NCBI RefSeq assembly: GCF_013409065.1
Contig: NZ_JACBZP010000001.1
Coordinates: 1,116,001 to 1,180,000 of the forward strand
Origin: Spelaeicoccus albus
GTDB lineage: Bacteria; Actinomycetota; Actinomycetes; Actinomycetales; Brevibacteriaceae
Length of the DNA: 64,000 bases
Reading direction: 5' to 3'
The number at the start of each line of letters is the position of its first letter. Position 1 is the first letter of the stretch. A program made the position numbers and the translations under genes. Below are positions 33,467-41,362 of this stretch, in pieces. The notes beneath the pieces are model-generated. The model was given only the letters and a program-made list of their open reading frames with translations, made no database searches and had not been told where the DNA came from.

Positions 33467-34498
33467 TCAAGCGGTCGACGTCCGAACAGTCAACTCGGGT
33501 TGGAAAACGACGTGTTCGCGTTCCGGGCGGGTGCCCGCGGCAAGTGCGGCGGATTCTCGGCGCAAGAGGTCGACGGCGGTACGCCCGAGGAGTTCGCGGG
33601 GCTGGCGAACCGAGGTCAGCGGAACGACGGTCGCTTGAGCGAAGTCGATGTCGTCGTATCCGATGACTGCGACATCGCCGGGGATAGAGACTGTGCCGTT
33701 CATGCCGAACGCTTGGACGATCCCGATGGCAACCAAATCGTTCGCGGCAAACACGGCATCGGGCATGTCGCCTGCGGGCCGCCGGAGCAGCGCTTCGCCG
33801 GCGGATCGCCCGTGCGCAATCGTCAGAGCGTCGATATCCATCACTTCGAGCGTGACGTCGGGAGCATCGCCGACCGCTTTCTGAGCCCCGGCGATTCGGT
33901 CATCTACCTGTCGCAGACCGAGTGGACCGCCAACGAGGACAATGCGCCGTCGCCCTCGACTGATCAAATGCGTCGCGGCCATGGCGCCGCCGGCGACATC
34001 GTCGACCGACACGCTCGAGAAGTCCGGGAGGTCGACCTGCCGATCGACCAGAACCGTCGGCGTGCCGCGTTCACGCAACCGCCTGAGCCGGGCCAGTGAG
34101 TCGCCGATGGGTGCGATGAGCAGTCCTTGCACTTGCTGCTCTTCGAAGAGGTCGATATAGGCCGACTCGCGTTCGGTTGACTCGGAGCTGTTGCCCAGGA
34201 GAACGGACAGGCCCTCCTCGGCGGCACGCTGTTCCGCTCCTCGCGCGAGATCGGTGAAGAACGGATTGCCCACGTCGAGTACCACGAGGCCGATGGTCCT
34301 GCTCTGGCCGGCACGCAGCTGGCGCGCCGCGTCGTTGCGGACGAAGCCGAGCTCCTCGATGGCGAGGTGCACTCTGTCAACGGTGGCCGGTGCAACCTTG
34401 GCGGGGTTGTTCAGGACGTTCGACACGGTGCCGACGGACACGCCCGCCGCGGCGGCGACGTCCTTCACTCCGATATGCGCGCGGCGTGGTGTAGTCAC
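33467..34498 (-). CDS. LacI-family repressor of the rhamnose operon
   Basis: 343 residues from GTG. The N-terminal LacI helix-turn-helix (about 8-60: VKDVAAAAGVSVGTVSNVLN, hinge helix FVRNDAARQLRAG) and the periplasmic-binding-like sugar domain (about 65-340) are complete. It is divergent from the rhamnose MFS gene, and an operator-like TGAAACGATTCA lies between them, so it most likely represses the rha operon until rhamnose, or a derivative, is bound. Confidence 0.9.
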   Translation of the reverse strand: MTTPRRAHIGVKDVAAAAGVSVGTVSNVLNNPAKVAPATVDRVHLAIEELGFVRNDAARQLRAGQSRTIGLVVLDVGNPFFTDLARGAEQRAAEEGLSVLLGNSSESTERESAYIDLFEEQQVQGLLIAPIGDSLARLRRLRERGTPTVLVDRQVDLPDFSSVSVDDVAGGAMAATHLISRGRRRIVLVGGPLGLRQVDDRIAGAQKAVGDAPDVTLEVMDIDALTIAHGRSAGEALLRRPAGDMPDAVFAANDLVAIGIVQAFGMNGTVSIPGDVAVIGYDDIDFAQATVVPLTSVRQPRELLGRTAVDLLRRESAALAAGTRPEREHVVFQPELTVRTSTA

Positions 34499-34603
34499 GG
34501 TTCATTTCTACCTCACGGAGCCCTGGCGGGCTGCTCACCGGCTAATTGGCACGCGTCTTCCGCCGCGATGTGATCTGTGTTACCGTTGACCGCACGATAA
34601 ATT

Positions 34604-34615
34604 GAAACGATTCAT
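34604..34615. promoter_or_regulatory. LacI-type operator and likely promoter of the rha operon
   Basis: TGAAACGATTCA fits the TGAAWCGWTTCA pattern common to LacI-family operators. TTGACC at 34587-34592 with ATTCAT at 34611-34616 (18-base spacing) would be a promoter overlapped by the operator, as expected for repression. The 153-base divergent region holds no gene. Confidence 0.6.
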
Positions 34616-34651
34616 CAAACCGTAGATTCTATTCGTCCAACGGAGAACGTC

Positions 34652-35980
34652 ATGGCTTTAGCGAGTGACGGGAACGCATTCGAGACAATCACCACTGCAA
34701 CTCCGCCGCATTGGCGGTGGACTTTCGTGGCGGCAATGGCCGGGTTCATCGATGCCGGATCGATTGTGGCCGGCTCGGTCGGACTCAATATTTGGGTGCC
34801 GCACTTCGGCCTCACCAACTCGATGGTCGGCCTGCTGGGGGCAATCAGCTCGAACGCCATTTCCGCAGGCGTCGGAGCGCTGCTGGGCGGATGGATCTGC
34901 GATAAATACGGTCGCAAGAAGATCTATGCCTACGACCTGGTGCTGTACATGTTCGGGCTGCTGTTCCTGATCTTTACGATGGCGCCGTGGATGTTGTTCG
35001 TGGGATACATCATCGTCGGCCTGGCGGTCGGCGCCGACATTCCAGCTTCCTGGTCTCTCATCACCGAATTTGCTCCGGCCCGCCGTCGTGGCCGCCTCGG
35101 TTCACTCGTGCAAGTGCTGTGGAACTTAGGGCCGGTGGTGATGCTCAGCCTCGGTCTGTTGCTGCAACCGCTGGGGATGTTGGGAATCCGGTTCATCTTC
35201 GGATTCCTCTTCGTGGTCGGACTCGTGACTTGGATCATGCGGCACGGTGTCGGCGAGTCCGAGCGGTGGCAGAGAGCCAATGACGCGAAAAATTTGACGG
35301 GGGACCTCACCAAGCCGGCTCGGTCGTTTGGCCGTGACATCAAGGCCCTGTTGACCAAACCGGCGCTCGGTATGTTTGTGATGCTCATCGGAATGTATGG
35401 GCTCTGGAACATCTTCGCCGGTACGAACGGCTTTTATCAGCCGTACCTGTTGAAGTCGATCGGCAACGAAACCAACGCGGCGAGCGTTGGGCTGCAATGC
35501 ATGTACTTCGGAGCAACGGTGCTCACTACCGTGTTTGTATTCGGTTGGCTGATCGACAAGATCAACAGGCGATTCTTGTTCGGCCTGAGTGCTGCCGTCC
35601 AGATTGCGGGCATGTCGCTCTTGATCTTCTTCCCGCTGACGACACCCATCGCATTTGCCTACCTCTTGTCCACCGGGCTGGCCATCGGATTCGGCCAGCA
35701 GGCGTTCTTCCAACTGTGGTCCGGCGAAGTCTTCCCCACCCGGCTGCGCGGGACAGCACAAGGGCTGATCTTTGCAATAGTGCGAATCGCACTCGGATTC
35801 TGGAGCTTCTTCGTGCCGATCGTCACGGCGACCGGCTTCCGGCCGCTTGCCATCATCTTGACGGCAGTACTGCTGGCCAGCGGAATCATCGGGTTCGTCT
35901 GGGCTCCGAGTACCTCCGGCAAGACGCTCGAAGAGATCGAACATGACCGCTACGGCGCAAAGGAGAACGCCCATGTGTGA
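34652..35980 (+). CDS. MFS sugar permease, probably L-rhamnose uptake
   Basis: 442 residues, twelve membrane helices. Sugar-porter features include the GGWICDKYGRKKIYAYD loop after helix 2, GADIPASWSLITEFAPARRRGRLGS after helix 4, and the late FPTRLRGTAQGLIFAIVRIA segment. It is the first gene of the rha operon, behind the LacI operator, and overlaps the mutarotase gene by 8 bases. A rhamnose substrate is inferred from the operon; no RhaT or ABC rhamnose transporter is present. Confidence 0.87.
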   Translation: MALASDGNAFETITTATPPHWRWTFVAAMAGFIDAGSIVAGSVGLNIWVPHFGLTNSMVGLLGAISSNAISAGVGALLGGWICDKYGRKKIYAYDLVLYMFGLLFLIFTMAPWMLFVGYIIVGLAVGADIPASWSLITEFAPARRRGRLGSLVQVLWNLGPVVMLSLGLLLQPLGMLGIRFIFGFLFVVGLVTWIMRHGVGESERWQRANDAKNLTGDLTKPARSFGRDIKALLTKPALGMFVMLIGMYGLWNIFAGTNGFYQPYLLKSIGNETNAASVGLQCMYFGATVLTTVFVFGWLIDKINRRFLFGLSAAVQIAGMSLLIFFPLTTPIAFAYLLSTGLAIGFGQQAFFQLWSGEVFPTRLRGTAQGLIFAIVRIALGFWSFFVPIVTATGFRPLAIILTAVLLASGIIGFVWAPSTSGKTLEEIEHDRYGAKENAHV

Positions 35981-36359
35981 GACGGACGACGCAAGGCCGC
36001 GCCGGGTGTGCTTCACACTGCACGTCAAACCTGAACGTATCGACGACTACAAGGCGCGTCACCGCGAGGTCTGGCCGGAAATGGCACGCGCGCTGAAGGA
36101 ATCGGGGTGGCACAATTATTCGTTGTTTCTGAGCGAATCCGGACTCATGATCGGCTACCTCGAAACCGACGACTTCGACGCCGCGCTCGAGGCCATGGCG
36201 AAAACGGAGGTGAATTCCCGCTGGCAAGAATCAATGACCGATTACTTCGAACATCCCGGCGACTCCGTATCTGACAAGGCCGACGAAAATATGCGACCCA
36301 TCCCGTTGGTGTTCCACCTGGAAGACCGGCTCGCCGAGCTGGCCGGCAGCGCGACATGA
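35973..36359 (+). CDS. rhaM: L-rhamnose mutarotase
   Basis: 128 residues. It interconverts the alpha and beta anomers of L-rhamnose. The dimeric alpha/beta-barrel family pattern is clear: RRVCFTLHVKPERIDDYKARH with the catalytic His, EVWPEMARALKESGWHNYSLF and NSRWQESMTDYF. ATG 35973 has AAGGAG seven bases upstream and is preferred to ATG 35943, which is inside the permease gene. The tail of ~25 residues after the domain is longer than in the E. coli enzyme. It overlaps the next small frame by ATGA. Confidence 0.9.
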   Translation: MCETDDARPRRVCFTLHVKPERIDDYKARHREVWPEMARALKESGWHNYSLFLSESGLMIGYLETDDFDAALEAMAKTEVNSRWQESMTDYFEHPGDSVSDKADENMRPIPLVFHLEDRLAELAGSAT

Positions 36360-36541
36360 CCGACGTCGCCACGACATCCCGCGTCGATTTCGGCCGGCAC
36401 CCGGGCGAATGGGTCGACGGCTGGAGCGCTTCGGGCGTCGACCATCACTGGGCGCTGTGCTCCGGCCACCGCGCGCGGGATTTCGCTGCAGCGGCAAGCC
36501 TGCTCGGCATCGGGCATGACAATTTCGGTACGACTCATTGA
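36356..36541 (+). pseudogene. 61-codon remnant resembling the C-terminus of an L-fucose/arabinose-type isomerase
   Basis: A 61-codon frame starts on the ATGA overlap with rhaM and ends 17 bases before rhaI. Its tail, VDHHWALCSGHRARDFAAAA followed by LLGI, resembles the C-terminal end of L-fucose/L-arabinose isomerase family proteins, where a His-rich turn precedes an alpha-helix ending in LLGI. Nothing else of such an enzyme is present, so it looks like what remains of a deleted isomerase gene; a functional small protein cannot be excluded because the frame is intact and positioned for coupled translation. Confidence 0.42.
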
Positions 36542-36558
36542 TCGAAAGGCGGCATACC

Positions 36559-37725
36559 ATGACCACTTTTAGCGACATCGCTCCTCAATTGACCCACCAG
36601 GAAATCGAATTGCCTTCGTGGGCCTTCGGCAATTCGGGCACCAGATTCAAGGTGTTCGCCCAGGCCGGAGTTCCACGAACTCCCGAAGAGAAGATCGCGG
36701 ACGCCGCAAAGGTGCACGAATTGACCGGGCTGGCTCCGAAAGTCGCATTGCATATCCCATGGGATTTGGTCGACGACTTCGACAAGCTGGGTGCGTTCGC
36801 TGCCGATCACGGCGTCCGCCTCGGCACGATCAATACGAACACGTTTCAGGACGACGACTACAAGCTCGGCAGCCTGACGCATCCGGACGCCGCAGTGCGC
36901 CGGAAGGCGATCGACCACATGCTTCGGTGCGTGGACATCATGGACAGCACCGGTTCCCGGGACTTGAAGATCTGGTTGGCCGACGGCACCAATTATCCGG
37001 GTCAGGACGACACCCGGTCCAGGCAGGATCGGCTCGCCGAATCGCTGCGTGTCGTTTACGACCGGCTGTCCGCCGAGCAGCGGCTCGTGCTTGAGTACAA
37101 GTTCTTCGAGCCTGCCTTTTATCACACCGACGTTCCGGACTGGGGCACGTCGTACGCGCACTGCGCAGCCCTCGGTGACCGCGCAAAGGTTTGTCTGGAT
37201 ACGGGCCATCACGCACCCGGGACAAATATCGAATTCATCGTCATGCAGCTTTTGCGACTTGGCAAACTTGGCTCGTTCGACTTCAACTCGAGGTTTTACG
37301 CCGATGACGATTTGATCGTCGGCGCCGCCGATCCGTTCCAGCTGTTCCGCATCTTGTACGAAGTGATCCGCTCCGGCGGATACGGCGCGAACAGCGACGT
37401 GGCGTTCATGCTGGACCAGTGCCACAACATCGAAGAAAAGATCCCCGGCCAGATACGCTCGGTGCTCAACGTGCAGGAGATGACCGCTCGCGCCCTGCTC
37501 GTCGATGCCGATGCGCTTGCCGATGCTCAGACATCCGGCGACGTTCTTGCCGCCAACCAGCTGATGATGGACGCCTTCTATACGGATGTTCGTTCCGACC
37601 TCGCGGACTGGCGCGCGTCCCGCGGACTCCCGGCGGATCCGATCGCTGCCTACAACGCAAGCGGTTACCGTGAACAGATCACCGCCGATCGCGTCGGCGG
37701 CCAGCAAGCAGGGTGGGGTGCATAA
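36559..37725 (+). CDS. rhaI: L-rhamnose isomerase
   Basis: 388 residues, a metal-dependent TIM-barrel isomerase converting L-rhamnose to L-rhamnulose. Barrel motifs include KVALHIPWDLVDD, GTINTNTFQDDDYKLGSL, LKIWLADGTNYPGQDD, a metal ligand in VLEYKFFEPAFYHTDVPDWG, VCLDTGHHAPGTNIEF and FDFNSRFYADDDLIVG. It belongs to the Pseudomonas/Gram-positive type rather than E. coli RhaA. ATG 36559 is preceded by AAAGGCGG. The stop lies two bases before the next gene's GTG. Confidence 0.93.
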   Translation: MTTFSDIAPQLTHQEIELPSWAFGNSGTRFKVFAQAGVPRTPEEKIADAAKVHELTGLAPKVALHIPWDLVDDFDKLGAFAADHGVRLGTINTNTFQDDDYKLGSLTHPDAAVRRKAIDHMLRCVDIMDSTGSRDLKIWLADGTNYPGQDDTRSRQDRLAESLRVVYDRLSAEQRLVLEYKFFEPAFYHTDVPDWGTSYAHCAALGDRAKVCLDTGHHAPGTNIEFIVMQLLRLGKLGSFDFNSRFYADDDLIVGAADPFQLFRILYEVIRSGGYGANSDVAFMLDQCHNIEEKIPGQIRSVLNVQEMTARALLVDADALADAQTSGDVLAANQLMMDAFYTDVRSDLADWRASRGLPADPIAAYNASGYREQITADRVGGQQAGWGA

Positions 37726-37727
37726 TC

Positions 37728-39782
37728 GTGACGTCGCAGCCGAAATCGACGAACCAGCAAGTATCGGAGCTGCTCGCCAGGTCGAACCGGCTGGGCAGCG
37801 ACCCGAAGAACACCAATTATGCCGGCGGCAACACCTCGGCAAAGGGCTCCACCCTCGACCCGGTCACGGGAGCCGATACCGACGTGTTGTGGGTCAAGGG
37901 GTCGGGCGGCGACCTCGGAACCCTCACCGAGGACGGTTTGGCCGTGTTGAACCTTAACCGGGTCCGCGGTTTGATGAACGTCTACCCGGGGGTCGACCGG
38001 GAGGACGAGATGGTGGCGGCATTCGATTACTGCCTGCACGGTAAAGGCGGCGCGGCACCGTCGATCGACACGGCGATGCACGCGCTGGTCGACGCCGCCC
38101 ACGTTGACCACCTGCACCCCGACAGCGGTATCGCCGTAGCGACTGCCGCCGACGGCGAAGAGTTGACCCGGGCGATCTTCGGCGGCAAAGTCGCCTGGGT
38201 GCCGTGGCGACGTCCGGGGTTCCAACTCGGACTCGATATTGCCGCCATCCAGTCGGAGAACCCGGAAACCGTCGGCACGATCCTCGGCGGACACGGCATC
38301 ACGGCGTGGGGCGCGACCAGTGATGAAGCCGAACGGAACTCGCTGTGGATCATCGAAACGGCCGCCCGGTACATCGACGCGCACGGCAAGCCCGAACCGT
38401 TCGGCCGCGCCGTTCCCGCTTACGAGCCGCTCCCGGAAGCCGAACGGCGCGCGAAAGCAGCAGCACTTGCTCCGGTCATTCGTGGACTGGCATCGACCGA
38501 CAAAGTTCAGATCGGTCATTACACCGACGACCCGGCCGTGCTGGAATTCCTGGCCGGAAGCGAGCATCAGCGACTCGCCGCACTCGGCACGTCGTGCCCG
38601 GATCATTTCCTGCGCACGAAGGTCAAGCCGCTCGTCCTCGACCTGCCCGCAGCTGCCGGCACCGATGACTGCGTCCACCGTCTGCGGGAACTCCATGCCG
38701 AATACCGCGACGCATACCGTGCCTATTACGACCGGCACGCGGATGCCGACTCGCCCGCAATGCGCGGCGCCGATCCGGCGATCGTGCTGGTCCCCGGTGT
38801 CGGCATGTTCTCGTTCGGTGCCGACAAACAAACGGCACGCGTCGCCGGCGAGTTCTACCTCAACGCCATTGGCGTCATGCGCGGCGCCGAGGCGCTGTCG
38901 ACGTATCAGCCGATCGACGAGTCGGAGAAGTTCCGTATCGAGTACTGGGCTCTCGAAGAGGCCAAGCTGGCGCGCCGTCCGAAGCCCAAATCGCACGCGG
39001 GTCGGATCGCGTTGGTGACCGGGGCGGCGTCCGGCATCGGCAAGGCGACAGCCACGCGACTGGCTGCCGACGGTTCATGCGTCGTGATCGCCGACTTGAA
39101 TCCGGACTCCGCGCAGGCGACTGCCGCGGAGCTCGGCGGACCGGACGTTGCCATCGGGGTGGCAGCGGACGTCACCGACGAAGCCCAGGTAGCAGCCGCG
39201 GTCGATGCCTGTGTGCTTGCTTTCGGCGGCCTCGATCTGGTGGTGAACAACGCGGGCCTGTCCATTTCCAAACCCCTGCTCGAGACCACCGAACGCGACT
39301 GGGACCTCCAACACGATGTGATGGCGAAGGGGTCCTTCCTCGTCTCCAAGGCAGCAGCGAAGGTGCTCATCGACCAGGATCTCGGCGGTGACATCGTGTA
39401 CATTTCGTCCAAGAATTCCGTGTTTGCCGGTCCAAACAACATCGCGTACTCCGCGACTAAAGCCGACCAGGCGCACCAAGTTCGCCTGCTTGCGGCCGAA
39501 CTCGGTGACTACGGCGTGCGCGTCAACGGGATCAATCCGGACGGCGTGGTGCGCGGCTCGGGGATTTTCGCCGGCGGATGGGGAGCAAAACGCGCCGCTG
39601 TGTACGGCGTCCCGGAAGAAGAACTCGGTGCCTATTACGCCGGCCGGACGCTGCTGAAGCGAGAGGTGGTGCCGGAGAACGTGGCCAACGCGGTCGCGGT
39701 GCTGACCGGGCCGAACCTCAGCCACACCACCGGCGTGCACATTCCGGTCGACTCGGGCGTCGCCGCGGCGTTCTTGCGGTGA
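37728..39782 (+). CDS. Bifunctional rhamnulose-1-phosphate aldolase / short-chain dehydrogenase
   Basis: 684 residues. Residues ~10-400 form a class II aldolase domain (GGNTSAKGSTLDPVTG, zinc-site AAHVDHLHPDSGIA) that splits rhamnulose-1-phosphate into dihydroxyacetone phosphate and L-lactaldehyde. Residues ~425-684 form a short-chain dehydrogenase (VTGAASGIGKATATRL, VNNAGLS, active-site YSATK) expected to oxidise lactaldehyde. This RhaEW/RhaD fusion (TIGR02632 type) is known in Bacillus and actinomycetes. GTG 37728 was chosen because it follows the rhaI stop by two bases; GTG 37713 is possible. Confidence 0.92.
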   Translation: MTSQPKSTNQQVSELLARSNRLGSDPKNTNYAGGNTSAKGSTLDPVTGADTDVLWVKGSGGDLGTLTEDGLAVLNLNRVRGLMNVYPGVDREDEMVAAFDYCLHGKGGAAPSIDTAMHALVDAAHVDHLHPDSGIAVATAADGEELTRAIFGGKVAWVPWRRPGFQLGLDIAAIQSENPETVGTILGGHGITAWGATSDEAERNSLWIIETAARYIDAHGKPEPFGRAVPAYEPLPEAERRAKAAALAPVIRGLASTDKVQIGHYTDDPAVLEFLAGSEHQRLAALGTSCPDHFLRTKVKPLVLDLPAAAGTDDCVHRLRELHAEYRDAYRAYYDRHADADSPAMRGADPAIVLVPGVGMFSFGADKQTARVAGEFYLNAIGVMRGAEALSTYQPIDESEKFRIEYWALEEAKLARRPKPKSHAGRIALVTGAASGIGKATATRLAADGSCVVIADLNPDSAQATAAELGGPDVAIGVAADVTDEAQVAAAVDACVLAFGGLDLVVNNAGLSISKPLLETTERDWDLQHDVMAKGSFLVSKAAAKVLIDQDLGGDIVYISSKNSVFAGPNNIAYSATKADQAHQVRLLAAELGDYGVRVNGINPDGVVRGSGIFAGGWGAKRAAVYGVPEEELGAYYAGRTLLKREVVPENVANAVAVLTGPNLSHTTGVHIPVDSGVAAAFLR

Positions 39783-41215
39783 CCGTGGGCGACGTGTTCG
39801 CGGCAATCGATATCGGAGCGTCGGGGGGCCGCGTCATTGCCGGGCAAGTGTCGAGCGACTCGGTCACTTTGGATGTCGTGCACCGCTTCGACAACGGGCC
39901 GATCGAGATGCACGGCACGCTTCGCTGGGATGCCGAGCGCATTGCCGACGAGATGTTGCGCGGTCTGCATGCTGTTGCCGGCCGGTACGGGCCGGTGGCG
40001 GGTATCGGTATCGACACATGGGCAATCGACTACGGTGTGGTGGACCCGACCGGCAAACTGACCGGGCCGCCGTTCAGCTACCGCGACGACAGATCCGTGC
40101 GTGGTGTCGACGCCGTGCGCGCCGCGGTGCCTGAGGCTGAGTTCTATGCCCGCACCGGTCTACAGCACCTGCCGTTCACTACGATCTACCAGCTCGCGGT
40201 CGAGACCGGGCTCGGCGACGAGGACCAGGCCATGCTCATGCCCGATCTGCTCGCGTACCGACTGACCGGACGGCGGGCGACCGAAGCGACGAACGCGTCG
40301 ACTACGGGATTGTTCGACGCAACGCGCGGCGATTGGTCACCGGAGTTGTTCGCCGCCGTGGGCCGGACGCCGTCCATATTCCCGACGCTCATCCAGCCGG
40401 GCGAGACGATCGGCACGCTGACGCCCGCGGTAGCCGCTGCGACTGGACTCCCCGAGAGCACGCCGGTAATTGCCGTCGGAACGCACGACACGGCGTCCGC
40501 CGTCGTCGGCTTACCTGGACCTGGCCGAAACTTTGCGTACATTTCATCGGGCACATGGTCGCTTGTCGGTGTCGAACTCGATCGTCCGGTGCTCACGGAG
40601 GCAAGCCGCGCGGCGAACTTCACGAACGAACGAGGGGTCGACGGCCGCATCCGCTACCTGCGTAACCTCGGCGGGTTATGGCTGCTGCAGGAGTCTCTTC
40701 GGCAGTGGGAACTGGAAGGTCTCGATATCACCCTGGCCGTCGCGCTCGCCGATGCCGCTTCGGTTCTCGCTGGCGGTCCGACTATCAATCCGGACTCTGA
40801 GGAGTTCGTTGCCCCGGGAAACATGCCGAATCGGATCCGCGCAGCATGTGCGGCGGCCGGGCAAGAACGGCCGGAAACACCCGGACAGATCACACGATGC
40901 ATTCTTGAGTCTTTGGCGGCTGCGTATGCAGCAACCGTTCGGCGAGCGGCCGAGCTGTCGGGGATGCCTGTCGAAGAGGTCCGCGTGGTCGGAGGCGGGT
41001 CGCAAAATCGGCTCTTGTGCCAGCTGACTGCGGACGCCGTCCGGCTGCCGGTTTTGGCCGGGCCGGTGGAGGCCACGGCGCTCGGTAACGTGCTCGTGCA
41101 GGCACGTTCGCAGGGCGTTGTGTCCGGAGGGCTGGAGGACTTGCGCAGCATCGTCGCTGCATCGACCACGCCCATCCGGTACGAACCGCTAAGCCAAGTC
41201 CCGACAGCACACTGA
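39779..41215 (+). CDS. rhaB: Rhamnulokinase
   Basis: 478 residues, FGGY-family sugar kinase phosphorylating L-rhamnulose at C1. ATPase-fold motifs: AAIDIGASGGRVIAG near the N-terminus, GIGIDTWAIDYGVVD, the GTHDTASAVVGLPG phosphate-2 region, SSGTWSLVGVEL and VRVVGGGSQNRLLCQLTADA with the adenosine motif. The start is set at GTG 39779, overlapping the aldolase stop (GTGA); GTG 39785 is possible. It is the last gene of the rha operon and is followed by a weak hairpin with a run of seven T. Confidence 0.92.
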   Translation: MTVGDVFAAIDIGASGGRVIAGQVSSDSVTLDVVHRFDNGPIEMHGTLRWDAERIADEMLRGLHAVAGRYGPVAGIGIDTWAIDYGVVDPTGKLTGPPFSYRDDRSVRGVDAVRAAVPEAEFYARTGLQHLPFTTIYQLAVETGLGDEDQAMLMPDLLAYRLTGRRATEATNASTTGLFDATRGDWSPELFAAVGRTPSIFPTLIQPGETIGTLTPAVAAATGLPESTPVIAVGTHDTASAVVGLPGPGRNFAYISSGTWSLVGVELDRPVLTEASRAANFTNERGVDGRIRYLRNLGGLWLLQESLRQWELEGLDITLAVALADAASVLAGGPTINPDSEEFVAPGNMPNRIRAACAAAGQERPETPGQITRCILESLAAAYAATVRRAAELSGMPVEEVRVVGGGSQNRLLCQLTADAVRLPVLAGPVEATALGNVLVQARSQGVVSGGLEDLRSIVAASTTPIRYEPLSQVPTAH

Positions 41216-41238
41216 GCAACGCGGTTCGCATGAGAGCG

Positions 41239-41261
41239 TCGAATTATTCGAACGTTTTTTT
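41239..41261 (+). terminator. Weak candidate terminator after rhaB
   Basis: A 5-bp inverted repeat (TCGAA-TTA-TTCGA) followed by ACG and seven T resembles a small intrinsic terminator 24 bases after the rhaB stop. The stem is short for a high-GC genome. The remaining ~100 bases before the next gene are A/T-rich and probably contain its promoter; nothing else is seen. Confidence 0.4.
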
Positions 41262-41362
41262 ATGCAAAGTATGGACATAGCGGTCTATGAGTGGTTTCGT
41301 GTCACGTAACGCGATTTTGAATAAGAGCGTTGGTTATACCTTTCGGGGGGAGGGTTGACATC

